NCBI RefSeq assembly: GCF_905207245.1 | Contig: NZ_CAJLKP010000005.1 | Span: 62,001-126,000, forward strand | Direction of reading: 5' to 3' | Origin: an uncultured Bacteroides sp. | GTDB lineage: Bacteria; Bacteroidota; Bacteroidia; Bacteroidales; Bacteroidaceae | Length of the DNA stretch: 64,000 nt | The notes under the pieces: generated by a model | What the model saw: the letters and a program-made list of their open reading frames with translations, nothing else | The model's database searches: none | What the model was told of the DNA's origin: nothing | Made by a program: the position numbers and the translations under genes | Part shown: positions 36,444 to 44,712 of the stretch, piece after piece | How positions within the stretch are numbered: the stretch's first letter is position 1 | Layout: each line of letters starts with the position of its first letter

Positions 36444-36543
36444 AAAACTTCGTTTTCCAACCGGGGGCTGTCCATCCTGCAATCGCAGGCTGCACAGCCC
36501 CCGGTTGAAAACCGTCCGGCACACAACTGCAAGACGAAGTTTT
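36444..36543. promoter_or_regulatory. Large structured leader of the HU-like gene
   Basis: Nested inverted repeats: outer AAAACTTCGT/ACGAAGTTTT (36444-36453, 36534-36543), middle 14-bp GC-rich arms (36458-36471, 36494-36507) extended by a further GTTTT/AAAAC with one bulge, and inner CCTGC/GCAGG (36476-36480, 36485-36489) with an AATC loop. All of it is downstream of the minus-strand promoter, so it would fold in the 5' leader RNA. Confidence 0.7.
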
Positions 36544-36551
36544 GCTACTGA

Positions 36552-36582
36552 CAAAGATACAAAAACAATAAGGGAAAGTCAA
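36552..36582 (-). promoter_or_regulatory. Promoter of the HU-like gene
   Basis: On the minus strand TTG (36580-36582), 20 bp and TATCTTTG (36552-36559). Transcription would start near 36545, leaving a leader of about 185 nt. Confidence 0.75.
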
Positions 36583-36669
36583 GTTTTCAACCGACTATAT
36601 TTCAATTTTTATTATTATTTTCAGACAACAAAAAGAGGGAGGAGTTATTTCAATAAAAGCCCTGATTTA

Positions 36670-36700
36670 TTTGATTCAAATGTATTTTATGCGTACCTTG
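36670..36700 (+). promoter_or_regulatory. Promoter of the VirE-type gene
   Basis: TTTG (36670-36673), 20 bp and TACCTTG (36694-36700), one T short of the -7 consensus. It is 55 bp before the ATG at 36756. Confidence 0.55.
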
Positions 36701-36755
36701 CAGCTTCTTAGAAAGGCCTCCTTATTAATAAATTATTTTTTAAATAGAAACGCAA

Positions 36756-38855
36756 ATGAAAATAACTCTAATCAGAGAAGAAAAAGAAAGTGGTAAAGAA
36801 ACCGTCAGCACCTGCAAAGCAGACGTATTATTAGAAAAAATAAGAACAGAAACCAAAGCAGCACACGTCACGGCACTACGGACTATGCTACTGTACACCA
36901 CCCCTGATGCCTGTGGTCGCTACGAGCATATCGACAAATTGCCACGTATCTATCCGTCTATTGAATACGGGAGAAACCGCGACGGCAGCAGGAAGATGAA
37001 GCGCTACAATGGTGTAGTGATGCTTGAAGTGAACAACCTGGCCGGATTGTCCGAAGTGGAACTGGTGAAAGAACAGGCAAGGCTGTTGCCACAAACCTGG
37101 ACAGCAATCACCGGAAGCAGCGAGCGAAGCGTAAAGATATGGGTAAAATTTGTGCTTCCCAACGGAAACTTACCCGTAAAAGAGGAAAATATCACTCTCT
37201 TTCATGCCTGCGCCTATCGCATGGCCATACAGTGCTATCAACCCATATTGCCGTTTCCCATAACCCTGAAAGAACCCATTCCCGCACAAAGTTGCCGAAT
37301 GACACTGGATACTGACCCTTATTTCAATCCTGATGCCATACCTTTCTGCCAGGAGCAACCATTCAGTATGCCCGGTGAACAGACTTTCCAGCAACGGAAA
37401 TTGGCAGAAAGAAACCCGTTGCTGAGACTGAAACCCGGATTTGAAACATCAGAAACCTTCACCATACTGTTTGAAACAGCCCTCAGCAAAGCATTGGACG
37501 AAATGCACGACTGGAAGCGGGGAGATGACTTACATCCGTTACTGGTGTGCTTGTCGGAGCATTGTTTCAAGGCTGGGATACCGGAAGAAGAAACCGTACG
37601 TCAGGTTATGATGCACTATTACAGGCAGGCCGACGAACAGGCTGTCAGAATAACCATTCACAATCTGTATCGTGAATGCAAAGGCTTCGGCAAGAAGTCG
37701 GCACTAACACCGGAACAAAAACTTTCGCTGCAACTGGAAGAATTTATGGAGCGCAGGTATGAATTCCGTTTCAACACCGTCAGCAATGATCTGGAATTCC
37801 GCCAAAAGGACTCCATCCATTTCTACTTCCAGCCCGTTGACCAACGGGCGCGGAACAGCATATCGATGGATGCCCTACAGGAAGGTATCAAAGTGTGGGA
37901 CAGGGATGTGAACCGCTATCTGGCATCCAACCGCGTGCCGCTATACAATCCGGTGGAAGATTACCTATGCAGCGTAGGACGTTGGGACGGTAAAGACCGC
38001 ATTCATGCGCTCGCCGACCTCGTGCCTTGCAATAATCCGCATTGGCGGCAACTTTTCTATCGCTGGTTTCTGAATATGGTGGCCCATTGGCGCGGGCTCA
38101 ATAAACAATATGCCAACAGTACGTCGCCGCTTCTGGTCGGTGCGCAAGGTTTCCGGAAATCAACCTACTGCCGGATTATTCTTCCACCCGAACTTCGTTT
38201 CGGCTATACAGATAGTCTGGATTTCGGCAGCAAGCGGGATACGGAAATGTATCTGGGACGTTTTATGCTGATTAATATTGATGAGTTTGACCAGGTCAGC
38301 ATGAATCAGCAGGGTTTTCTGAAACATCTATTACAGAAGCCTGTTGCTAATCTGCGTAAACCTTATGGCAGCAGTATCCGGGAAATACGGCGCTATGCTT
38401 CATTCATCGGTACCAGCAACCAGAAAGACTTGCTGACCGATCCGAGTGGCAGCCGCCGTTTCATCTGCATTGAAGTAACGGCACCCATAAATACGAACGT
38501 CACCATCAACTACCGCCAACTCTATGCACAGGCGATGGAAGCCATCACAAAAGGGGAACGCTACTGGTTTGATGATACGGATGAAGCTGTCTTGAAGGAA
38601 TCTAACCGGGAATTCGAACAAACCAGCCCATTAGAACAGCTTTTCCATTGTTATTTTCGTTCACCGGAAGAAGGTGAAATGGGAGAGTGGATGACCTCAA
38701 TGGAAATCATCGAATACCTGCAAGGTAAATCAAATACTATCTCATTGTCCAATAGTTGCATAAGTACATTTGGACGCATCCTTAAGAAAAATCAGATAGA
38801 GTCAAAACGAACCAAAAGAGGGATGCAATACGAAGTTATATTGTTGAATAAATAA
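36756..38855 (+). CDS. BT4734/VirE-type primase-helicase-like protein
   Basis: A 699-aa protein. Residues 1-200 match the BT4734-like N-terminal domain (primase-like: YPSIEYGRNRDGSRKMKRYNGVVMLEVNNL, TWTAITGSSERSVKIWVKF). The middle, about 230-310, is helical. Residues 340-640 form the VirE (PF05272-like) P-loop domain: Walker A GAQGFRKST at 462-470, Walker B INIDEFD at 506-512 and a FIGTSNQKDLLTDPSGSRRF sensor region. The C-terminal 60 residues look like a winged helix. Such proteins resemble element-encoded primase-helicases. It is divergent from the HU-like gene and ends 8 bp before the second hairpin. Confidence 0.88.
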   Translation: MKITLIREEKESGKETVSTCKADVLLEKIRTETKAAHVTALRTMLLYTTPDACGRYEHIDKLPRIYPSIEYGRNRDGSRKMKRYNGVVMLEVNNLAGLSEVELVKEQARLLPQTWTAITGSSERSVKIWVKFVLPNGNLPVKEENITLFHACAYRMAIQCYQPILPFPITLKEPIPAQSCRMTLDTDPYFNPDAIPFCQEQPFSMPGEQTFQQRKLAERNPLLRLKPGFETSETFTILFETALSKALDEMHDWKRGDDLHPLLVCLSEHCFKAGIPEEETVRQVMMHYYRQADEQAVRITIHNLYRECKGFGKKSALTPEQKLSLQLEEFMERRYEFRFNTVSNDLEFRQKDSIHFYFQPVDQRARNSISMDALQEGIKVWDRDVNRYLASNRVPLYNPVEDYLCSVGRWDGKDRIHALADLVPCNNPHWRQLFYRWFLNMVAHWRGLNKQYANSTSPLLVGAQGFRKSTYCRIILPPELRFGYTDSLDFGSKRDTEMYLGRFMLINIDEFDQVSMNQQGFLKHLLQKPVANLRKPYGSSIREIRRYASFIGTSNQKDLLTDPSGSRRFICIEVTAPINTNVTINYRQLYAQAMEAITKGERYWFDDTDEAVLKESNREFEQTSPLEQLFHCYFRSPEEGEMGEWMTSMEIIEYLQGKSNTISLSNSCISTFGRILKKNQIESKRTKRGMQYEVILLNK

Positions 38856-38861
38856 AAAAAC

Positions 38862-38894
38862 AGCGGTGTAGGGAAGCATTTTGCCTACACCGCT
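38862..38894 (+). terminator. Hairpin after the VirE-type gene
   Basis: Perfect 11-bp arms AGCGGTGTAGG (38862-38872) and CCTACACCGCT (38884-38894), containing the second copy of the GGTGTAGGGAA/TTGCCTACACC motif. No long T-run follows, so it could be either a terminator or an element feature. Confidence 0.65.
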
Positions 38895-38948
38895 ATTCAT
38901 ATTCTTTATATAATATAATCAGCAGATAATAAGAGGATTAAAAGAGCG

Positions 38949-38966
38949 GGTGTAGGATGTAGGCAA
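38949..38966 (-). repeat. Right terminal inverted repeat
   Basis: 18 bp, GGTGTAGGATGTAGGCAA, an exact reverse complement of 35615-35632, ending 27 bp before the stop of the FHA gene. Confidence 0.85.
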
Positions 38967-38993
38967 CTTTATCCAAAACTCTGATTGTAATTG

Positions 38994-39533
38994 CTACTTA
39001 CTGAGTTCATCGCTTGTTCCGCTATGCAAAATAAACGTGGTAGCTCCAATGGTGACAATTGCACCATCTTCAATGCGGATACGGTCTTTATCACTCAGGA
39101 TTTCATTATTCAGGAAGGTTCCTGTCAGGCTGGGAGCATCTCTCAATGTATAAATCAGTCCACCTTGTTTATTGCGTTTCACATTAATGATGCAATGGCG
39201 GCGATCCATACTCATATCCGATGTTTCAATGGGAGTATTTATATTAGTCCCCACACAGCGACGACCTATTACATTATCTCCTTCTTGCAAGGGCAACACT
39301 TGTTTGAAGCCAAATACATTCTCAATCACTGTAATATTACCAAAAGCTTCCTTAAATTCCTCTTCATCCGGGCGTTCTTCCTTTCGGGGAGCAAGCATCT
39401 TTGTTTTCCCCAAGCGAATACTGAATTGCTTGCCGCAATGCTCACAAACAAAGACCAAAGACTGACCTTCGCTGTACTTTGTTTCATCAAATAAAAGATA
39501 GTTCTCACACTTGGGGCAACGGATACGCTTCAT
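38994..39533 (-). CDS. Zinc-ribbon and FHA-domain protein
   Basis: A 179-aa cytoplasmic protein. The N-terminus is a zinc ribbon with CPKC (residues 6-9) and CEHC (30-33). An acidic linker follows (KEERPDEEEFKEAF). The C-terminal FHA domain covers about 80-175, with the motifs VIGRR, TSDMSMDRRHCIINV, TGTFLNNEIL and EDGAIVTIG, which bind phosphothreonine peptides in other proteins. It lies 26 bp downstream of the HU-CCDC81/SPOR gene, so probably the same operon. No kinase neighbours it. Confidence 0.88.
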   Translation of the reverse strand: MKRIRCPKCENYLLFDETKYSEGQSLVFVCEHCGKQFSIRLGKTKMLAPRKEERPDEEEFKEAFGNITVIENVFGFKQVLPLQEGDNVIGRRCVGTNINTPIETSDMSMDRRHCIINVKRNKQGGLIYTLRDAPSLTGTFLNNEILSDKDRIRIEDGAIVTIGATTFILHSGTSDELSK

Positions 39534-39559
39534 GAAAATTAAAAATTAAGAATTAAAAA

Positions 39560-40696
39560 TTACTTTTTTAGTACCCAAGCATTCTTATAGGTCTCGTTCT
39601 CACGAACTCTTGCCAAAGCTTGATAGGCTTCCACTTCTGTTCCGCAAGACTCAATGCTGACACGCATCTTACCATCTCCTACAATAGCTTTCGCACCGGA
39701 AAAACCTTTGGCAACCAATTGCGCCGCCATAGCTTCTGCGTCTTTCTCAGTGCCTACGCTGGCAATGATAATATGATAAGGTCTTTGGGGAGCGGCAACT
39801 GCAGGTTTGGCAGCAACAGGCTGTACATTTTGTTTAGGTGCATCGGCAGTCGTTGCAACCGAGTGGGAAGCTTGTTCTTTTGCTTTTGTTTCAGTAGATG
39901 CAGCAGACTCCTTAGCAACTTTAACCTCTCTGACAGCAACCGGAGCTACAACCTTCTTTGGTGTTCCTGTTTGTTTGTTAGCGGTTTTACGCGTAGGAGT
40001 ATTTTGTTTTAAAACAATCGGTGTAATTGCCAAGGATTGCTTTTCTATCTTTTCAAACAATTCATCCGGAAGCAATGTCGCATAGTTTTCTTCTATCACT
40101 TCCGTATTCTCTATTGGAGTGGAAAAGAAGAAAGAGAGGATAATGACAGCCGCTACTGCAGCCGCATTGGTCAGATACGCCCGATTGATTTTGATTGCAA
40201 AAGTACGTTTCTCCTTCTTGGTGGTAGTAGGAACTATGGAGAAAGCTTCTTTCTCTGCCTTCGGTTTTTCCAAAGCAGATAATTCCTGCATTTCAAATGC
40301 GTCCAGCCCGTATAAATAAGGAGTTGTGATCTTGTTGTCATAAGGTGCGAAGTCAAACGTATTATAAATCGTATAACGTACTTCGCCAACATTTGGCAGG
40401 TCTACTTTACCTTCTTCATGTAAAGCGGCAATCAGCTCATCAACCTCACGCTCCACCATTTTGGTGGCATCTGAAAAGTTGGTCCCATACACTGACATAT
40501 AAGATTGAACCAGTAAGCCATCATTCATCTTCAGTTGCGGATTAAAACCGATGATGCGGGTAGGGGGCAGAAATATGTTTTCTTCTTCCACTCTCGTAGC
40601 CGGAGCATAATGAGCTACAAATCCTCCTAAACCCGGAACAATGACGCAGTCATTTTCCAATAACAAAGCTTCTATATGTTGTGCCAATTCAATCAT
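39560..40696 (-). CDS. HU-CCDC81/SPOR-domain membrane protein
   Basis: A 378-aa protein: two HU-CCDC81-type domains in the first 130 residues (MIELAQHIEALLLENDCVIVPG..., VEREVDELIAALHEEGKVDLPNVGEV) and a single membrane helix at about 170-192 (LTNAAAVAAVIILSFFF). A Lys/Ala/Pro-rich low-complexity linker follows. The SPOR domain at about 300-378 (PYHIIIASVGTEKDAEAMAAQLVAKGF... VEAYQALARVRE) binds denuded septal peptidoglycan in other bacteria. This suggests a link between a cytoplasmic HU-fold domain and the septum. Its -7 box at 40701-40708 is only a few bases before the ATG, see findings. Confidence 0.88.
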   Translation of the reverse strand: MIELAQHIEALLLENDCVIVPGLGGFVAHYAPATRVEEENIFLPPTRIIGFNPQLKMNDGLLVQSYMSVYGTNFSDATKMVEREVDELIAALHEEGKVDLPNVGEVRYTIYNTFDFAPYDNKITTPYLYGLDAFEMQELSALEKPKAEKEAFSIVPTTTKKEKRTFAIKINRAYLTNAAAVAAVIILSFFFSTPIENTEVIEENYATLLPDELFEKIEKQSLAITPIVLKQNTPTRKTANKQTGTPKKVVAPVAVREVKVAKESAASTETKAKEQASHSVATTADAPKQNVQPVAAKPAVAAPQRPYHIIIASVGTEKDAEAMAAQLVAKGFSGAKAIVGDGKMRVSIESCGTEVEAYQALARVRENETYKNAWVLKK

Positions 40697-41149
40697 GGTG
40701 CAAAAGTAAGGGAAATCTCGGATATAAGCCAGTTTCAGGGGATTTTCTTTTCAACAAATTATAAACAATATAATCGGCTTAGTGCTTTTTTATCTTAAAA
40801 AGCTGACTGACTCACTCATGAATCTGCCGACTTTTAATGTCAAATCGATACAATAGCTATAAAATTATACTTTAGCTACAATCATCCTCTTTGTATCAAT
40901 CCAATTACCATCTGCGAGCAATGAACAGAATAGGGAGCATTAATCTAAGTATAAATTATATAATTCAATAAAAGCATCACATCATATAAAAATAAGGCAA
41001 TTGGACTTACATTTCATGAAAAGCGTTCCAAAATCAATGAACAAATTATAGACAACCCAACAATAAACCCACCTGACTAACGTTTATTGACTATAGAACT
41101 ATTACTTTTGCGATAGTTCATATTAATTAAATAACAGATTAGATATACG
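40697..41149. other. Intergenic region between the HU-CCDC81/SPOR gene and the exopolysaccharide operon
   Basis: It contains the minus-strand -7 box TACTTTTG at 40701-40708 and the plus-strand -7 box TACTTTTG at 41103-41110 for the operon. The 390 bp between are AT-rich. I see no UpxY/UpxZ-like gene, no invertible-promoter repeats and no further open frame. Confidence 0.55.
41103..41110 (+). promoter_or_regulatory. -7 box of the exopolysaccharide operon
   Basis: TACTTTTG fits TAnnTTTG, about 40 bp before the wza-type ATG. There is no exact TTTG at -33; TTTA and TTG sequences (41083-41089) are poorly spaced. Confidence 0.6.
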
Positions 41150-41953
41150 ATGAAAATAAGAACGCTGATACCCGCTCTCTCATTGCTGCTACTGATGTCG
41201 TGCAAAACGGCGACTAATAATATTACCTATTTTCAGGATTTAGATAATCAGGCGACAATTATTACCGAGCAGGCTATTAATTATGCCCCACGTATTGCTC
41301 CAGATGATCAGTTGTCAATCATCGTATCAGGAACAGAGCCGAATGCAGTAGCAGCATTCAATATGCCACTTGCCAGTTATTTGGCCCCAGGAGAAACAAA
41401 CGTTACCTCTACACCTGTACTCCATACTTATTTGGTAAATTCCCGAGGGGAGATTGATTTTCCGGTACTTGGGAAATTGCAGGTTGCTAACATGACACGC
41501 AGTGAATTGACAGACATGTTGACTGAAAAAATCTCAGCTTACGTCAAATCCCCCATTGTCACAATACAAATAAGGAATTTTAAAGTTTCAGTATTGGGAG
41601 AAGTTAACAAGCCTGGAACAGTAAATGTACCCAATGAACGCTTATCTGTGCTTGATGCGCTTGGTATGGCAGGCGACTTGACTATTTATGGCAATCGTGC
41701 CAATGTACTTCTGATTCGTGATAACAATGGACGAAAAGAATATCATCGCTTCGACCTTACTTCTGCAGAAATACTAACATCTCCTTATTATTATTTGCAG
41801 CAAAATGATGTACTTTATATAGAACCAAATAAAGCAAGAAAGGGAAATGCCAAATATAGTCAGAGTGGGCAGTTCAATGTTTCTTTGGCATCAACAATAA
41901 TCAGCGCCTTATCGGTATTGGCATCATTGGGCATTGCACTGCTGGTAAAATAA
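41150..41953 (+). CDS. Wza-type polysaccharide export lipoprotein
   Basis: A 267-aa outer-membrane secretin-like polysaccharide exporter. Its lipobox is LLLMSC (Cys18). The PF02563 poly-export domain follows at about 45-130 (APDDQLSIIVSG, LVNSRGEIDFPVLGKL), and an SLBB domain at about 145-200 (VSVLGEVNKPGTVNVPNERLSVLDALGMAGDLT). A C-terminal hydrophobic helix (STIISALSVLASLGIALLV) is typical of the Bacteroidota version. It is the first gene of a 14-gene plus-strand operon. The periplasmic partner is the Wzz protein next to it. Confidence 0.93.
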   Translation: MKIRTLIPALSLLLLMSCKTATNNITYFQDLDNQATIITEQAINYAPRIAPDDQLSIIVSGTEPNAVAAFNMPLASYLAPGETNVTSTPVLHTYLVNSRGEIDFPVLGKLQVANMTRSELTDMLTEKISAYVKSPIVTIQIRNFKVSVLGEVNKPGTVNVPNERLSVLDALGMAGDLTIYGNRANVLLIRDNNGRKEYHRFDLTSAEILTSPYYYLQQNDVLYIEPNKARKGNAKYSQSGQFNVSLASTIISALSVLASLGIALLVK

Positions 41954-41966
41954 ATATCTCTCGCTT

Positions 41967-43523
41967 ATGAATGATGAAAATATACATATCGGAGCTCTAC
42001 TAAAGCAATTCCTCGGTTACAGGAAAATATACGTGCCTATCGGGATCATTTGCCTGATTGCCGCTATCTGCTTTCTTATGGTTACCCCCAAAGAATATGG
42101 TTTTACTGCCCGAATGCGACTAATTGGCGATAATCAAGGCATGATGTCTGAGTTGAAAATGTTAAAAAGCAGTGGTCTTAATGCTTTACTTGGTGGTAGC
42201 GCTTCAGGCATTAGTGTAGAAGATGAAGTTATCGTTTTAATGTCACGTAGCAATATGACTAAAGCGATTCTCCAAACCGGTTATCAGGTGGAGACACGGC
42301 AACAGCGCGGTCTGAAAAAAGTATTACTTTATGGAAAGGACAATCCTATAACCCTTCTCTTTCCCGAACAGTTTTTAGATACTATCAGTGAATCAATAAA
42401 GATAAAGATGACATTATCTGATGGAATGTTGCAATCAGCCAAAATACAATCAAAGCTGTTTGAAACAGTGAAAATACAGGAACAAACTTTACCTTACCGT
42501 TTACAACTCCCGGTCGGCACGATAATGGTTGCCCCCAATGCTGACATTTCAATTTCCGGTAAGCAAACGTTCAATATTCAAATCACTCCGCTGCAAAAGG
42601 TATATGAAGATTTATATAAAAACATAGCAGCCGGAGCGGAAGAAACCATTTCAGATATTATTCTGTTAGAATTTGATAACGAAAATAAGCAACGCGGGTG
42701 TGATTTTCTGAATGAACTAATGTCCGTCTTTAACCAATACTCACGAGATGTAAAAGTAGAGGAAGCTGATCTGAACGCCCGGTTTGTAAGAGTACGCTTG
42801 GATACCATCACTACAGAACTTGCTTATTTGGAACATCAAATTGAAGCTTACAAAAAGCATAACAATATTCCAGAACCAACTCTGTATGCCAAAGCCGCCA
42901 TGACAGGGAAAATGGAATTGGAAAGTTTGATTCTGGAAACGGAAGCACGTGTGAAAATGATGGATTATGTAGTGGAATATATGCAAAAAGAAGAGAATGA
43001 ATATGCTTCCATTCCCTCCTTTGACGGAATAGGAGAGAAGTCCATCGCTTTGTACAATCAATTGGTACTTGACCGAGAACGCCTGCTTCTTGCTTCTGAG
43101 AAAGGTAATCCTGCTTTGATTCTTGCCGATAAGCAACTGGCAGAACAACGCAAAATGTTATTAGAAACAATTGCTGCAACTCGGAATAGTGTCAAAGCCA
43201 GCCTGGAAGAACTCCATAAGAAAAATCAGGTATTCAACGGTCAACTGAACGAGTTACCCACACAAGAGCGGGAGTATATTGAGATGAAACGACAACAAAA
43301 AATCAAGGAAACCATTTATCTGTTTCTAATGCAGAAACTACAGGAAAAAAGTCTGGTGAACTCTCCCGACGAACAAGCCGGAAGAGTTGTCGATGCAGCT
43401 TATTGTTCCGCAAAACCGGTTTTCCCCAAAAAACTGATTGTACTGGCAATAGCTTTTGTCGCAGCTTGCATCCTCTCCCTGATTGCGATTTATATGAAAG
43501 TATTTGTTTTCACTAAAAGATAA
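41967..43523 (+). CDS. Wzz/GumC-type chain-length determinant protein
   Basis: A 518-aa inner-membrane protein with two membrane helices (about 19-38 and 490-510) flanking a large periplasmic domain. A coiled-coil part, about 260-430, contains heptad-like charged segments and a C-terminal GNVR-like part (LPTQEREYIEMKRQQKIKETIYLFLMQKLQEKSL). This is the usual signature before the second helix. It lacks a C-terminal tyrosine kinase domain, so a separate Wzc-type kinase is not visible here. It would set polymer length and gate export through the Wza-type protein. Confidence 0.92.
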   Translation: MNDENIHIGALLKQFLGYRKIYVPIGIICLIAAICFLMVTPKEYGFTARMRLIGDNQGMMSELKMLKSSGLNALLGGSASGISVEDEVIVLMSRSNMTKAILQTGYQVETRQQRGLKKVLLYGKDNPITLLFPEQFLDTISESIKIKMTLSDGMLQSAKIQSKLFETVKIQEQTLPYRLQLPVGTIMVAPNADISISGKQTFNIQITPLQKVYEDLYKNIAAGAEETISDIILLEFDNENKQRGCDFLNELMSVFNQYSRDVKVEEADLNARFVRVRLDTITTELAYLEHQIEAYKKHNNIPEPTLYAKAAMTGKMELESLILETEARVKMMDYVVEYMQKEENEYASIPSFDGIGEKSIALYNQLVLDRERLLLASEKGNPALILADKQLAEQRKMLLETIAATRNSVKASLEELHKKNQVFNGQLNELPTQEREYIEMKRQQKIKETIYLFLMQKLQEKSLVNSPDEQAGRVVDAAYCSAKPVFPKKLIVLAIAFVAACILSLIAIYMKVFVFTKR

Positions 43524-43527
43524 TCTC

Positions 43528-44712
43528 ATGCTTTCACAGCTGGTCTGTTCCAAAAATAATTTATTTTTCGCCTTTCTTGTAGCAGGCTACATCTTTGGTG
43601 TCATATTATATGACTTCATTGAATTTAAATATACAGATGAGCTAATGGCACTTTTCCTATGCCTGTTTGCAGGTATCATTGCTTGGGAAAGAAAAAACTG
43701 GAAAGAATTGATACCTGTCATCATAATTATTTCTATATTTCTTTTTTACGCCATTTATTCTTTCATCATACAAAGTAATGTCCCTAAAGCCATTTTTACC
43801 GACCTGCTCATTCAGATAAAACCTTTTCTCGGTTTTTATTGTGCCTATTTAATAGCACCACAATTTTCATCCTCCCAGAAATATTTTATCAGCATTCTCT
43901 GCTTAGTTGTGGGAGGATTACTAATTATTGTCGGATTGTCGGGTCAGCTTTATACCCTATTCGGGCATCCTTCCCGCTTTGCGACGGCTGCCATCGCCAC
44001 CGCCTTTTTATTTCTTTATTGCAGTACTTATAAATGGAGTGATATTTTCATATTTCTATTTTTGTTGACCATAGGCTTCTTCTCCACCCGGGCGAAATTT
44101 TATGGTTTCTGGGCAGTAGCCACCAGCCTCATAATATTCACCAAATTGGGCGGACAGATACGGTTAAGCTGGAAAAGCATTATAGCAGGTATCTTTATAT
44201 GTCTTCTTGCCATTTGGTTTGCCAGAGAAAAAATAATAATCTATTATATTGATGGAATGATGAATTCCCGCGAAATGTGGAGCCGACCTGCCATGTTATT
44301 CACCTCCGGACAAATCTTATATGACTATTTCCCATTCGGCTGTGGGTTAGGCAGTTTTGGCACATTTGCTTCTGCTGAATATTATTCTCCCATTTATGAA
44401 ACATATAGCCTCAACCATATATGGGGACTATCAAAAGATATGCCCATCTTTATTTGTGACGCTTTTTATCCTGAACTGGCTCAGTTTGGGGTAGTCGGAG
44501 TCATCCTGTATTTCTTCTTTTGGTATACAATTGTTCGGAAGTCTACTGACATGAGCATACATAAAAGTGCATATATCTGGATGGTCTTTTTGTTCTTCCT
44601 TATAGAAGGTATAGCAGATTCCACTTTCACACATAACCGTGGATTATTTGTTTTAATTATATTATCCCTCATGATGAAAAGAAAAGATGAAGTTGAACAG
44701 CGAAACATATAA
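43528..44712 (+). CDS. Wzy-type O-antigen/exopolysaccharide polymerase (O-antigen ligase-like)
   Basis: A 394-aa polytopic membrane protein with about 10-11 hydrophobic segments. A longer periplasmic loop lies around 245-315 (SREMWSRPAMLFTSGQILYDYFPFGCGLGSFGTF), with the G-x-G-x-G-S-F motif common in Wzy/WaaL family proteins. The frame can start at 43504, but ATG 43528 lies 4 bp after the Wzz stop and is preferred. It probably polymerises the repeat unit made by the glycosyltransferases of the operon. It overlaps the next gene by 26 bp. Confidence 0.82.
   Translation: MLSQLVCSKNNLFFAFLVAGYIFGVILYDFIEFKYTDELMALFLCLFAGIIAWERKNWKELIPVIIIISIFLFYAIYSFIIQSNVPKAIFTDLLIQIKPFLGFYCAYLIAPQFSSSQKYFISILCLVVGGLLIIVGLSGQLYTLFGHPSRFATAAIATAFLFLYCSTYKWSDIFIFLFLLTIGFFSTRAKFYGFWAVATSLIIFTKLGGQIRLSWKSIIAGIFICLLAIWFAREKIIIYYIDGMMNSREMWSRPAMLFTSGQILYDYFPFGCGLGSFGTFASAEYYSPIYETYSLNHIWGLSKDMPIFICDAFYPELAQFGVVGVILYFFFWYTIVRKSTDMSIHKSAYIWMVFLFFLIEGIADSTFTHNRGLFVLIILSLMMKRKDEVEQRNI

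Larger units (their letters stand above)
35615..38966. mobile_element. Candidate element: HU-like and VirE-type genes bounded by 18-bp inverted repeats
   Basis: Outer repeats at 35615-35632 (TTGCCTACATCCTACACC) and 38949-38966 are exact reverse complements. Inside each end lies a hairpin GGTGTAGGGAA-N4/5-TTGCCTACACC (35690-35715 and 38865-38891), in the same orientation, immediately outside the gene stops at 35743 and 38855. Between them are two divergent genes only. No transposase, integrase or target-site duplication is visible. Pairs of these two protein types occur often near Bacteroides capsule loci, but mobility of this particular unit is inference. Confidence 0.5.

Noticed and set aside
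36444..36543. Invertible promoter segment similar to capsule phase-variation sites (AAAACTTCGT/ACGAAGTTTT)
   Set aside because: The outer arms are only 10-11 bp, the 80-bp centre holds a GC-rich hairpin and no -7 box, and the promoter lies outside the repeat pair, so inversion would not switch transcription.
36505..36711. Open reading frame between the HU-like and VirE-type genes
   Set aside because: It lies across the promoter and leader structure of both divergent genes, has no ribosome-binding context and encodes a low-complexity, shadow-like peptide.
35615..38966. Classical insertion sequence
   Set aside because: No transposase, no target-site duplication next to the repeats, and the proteins inside belong to DNA-binding and primase-helicase families. 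It is kept only as a candidate element.
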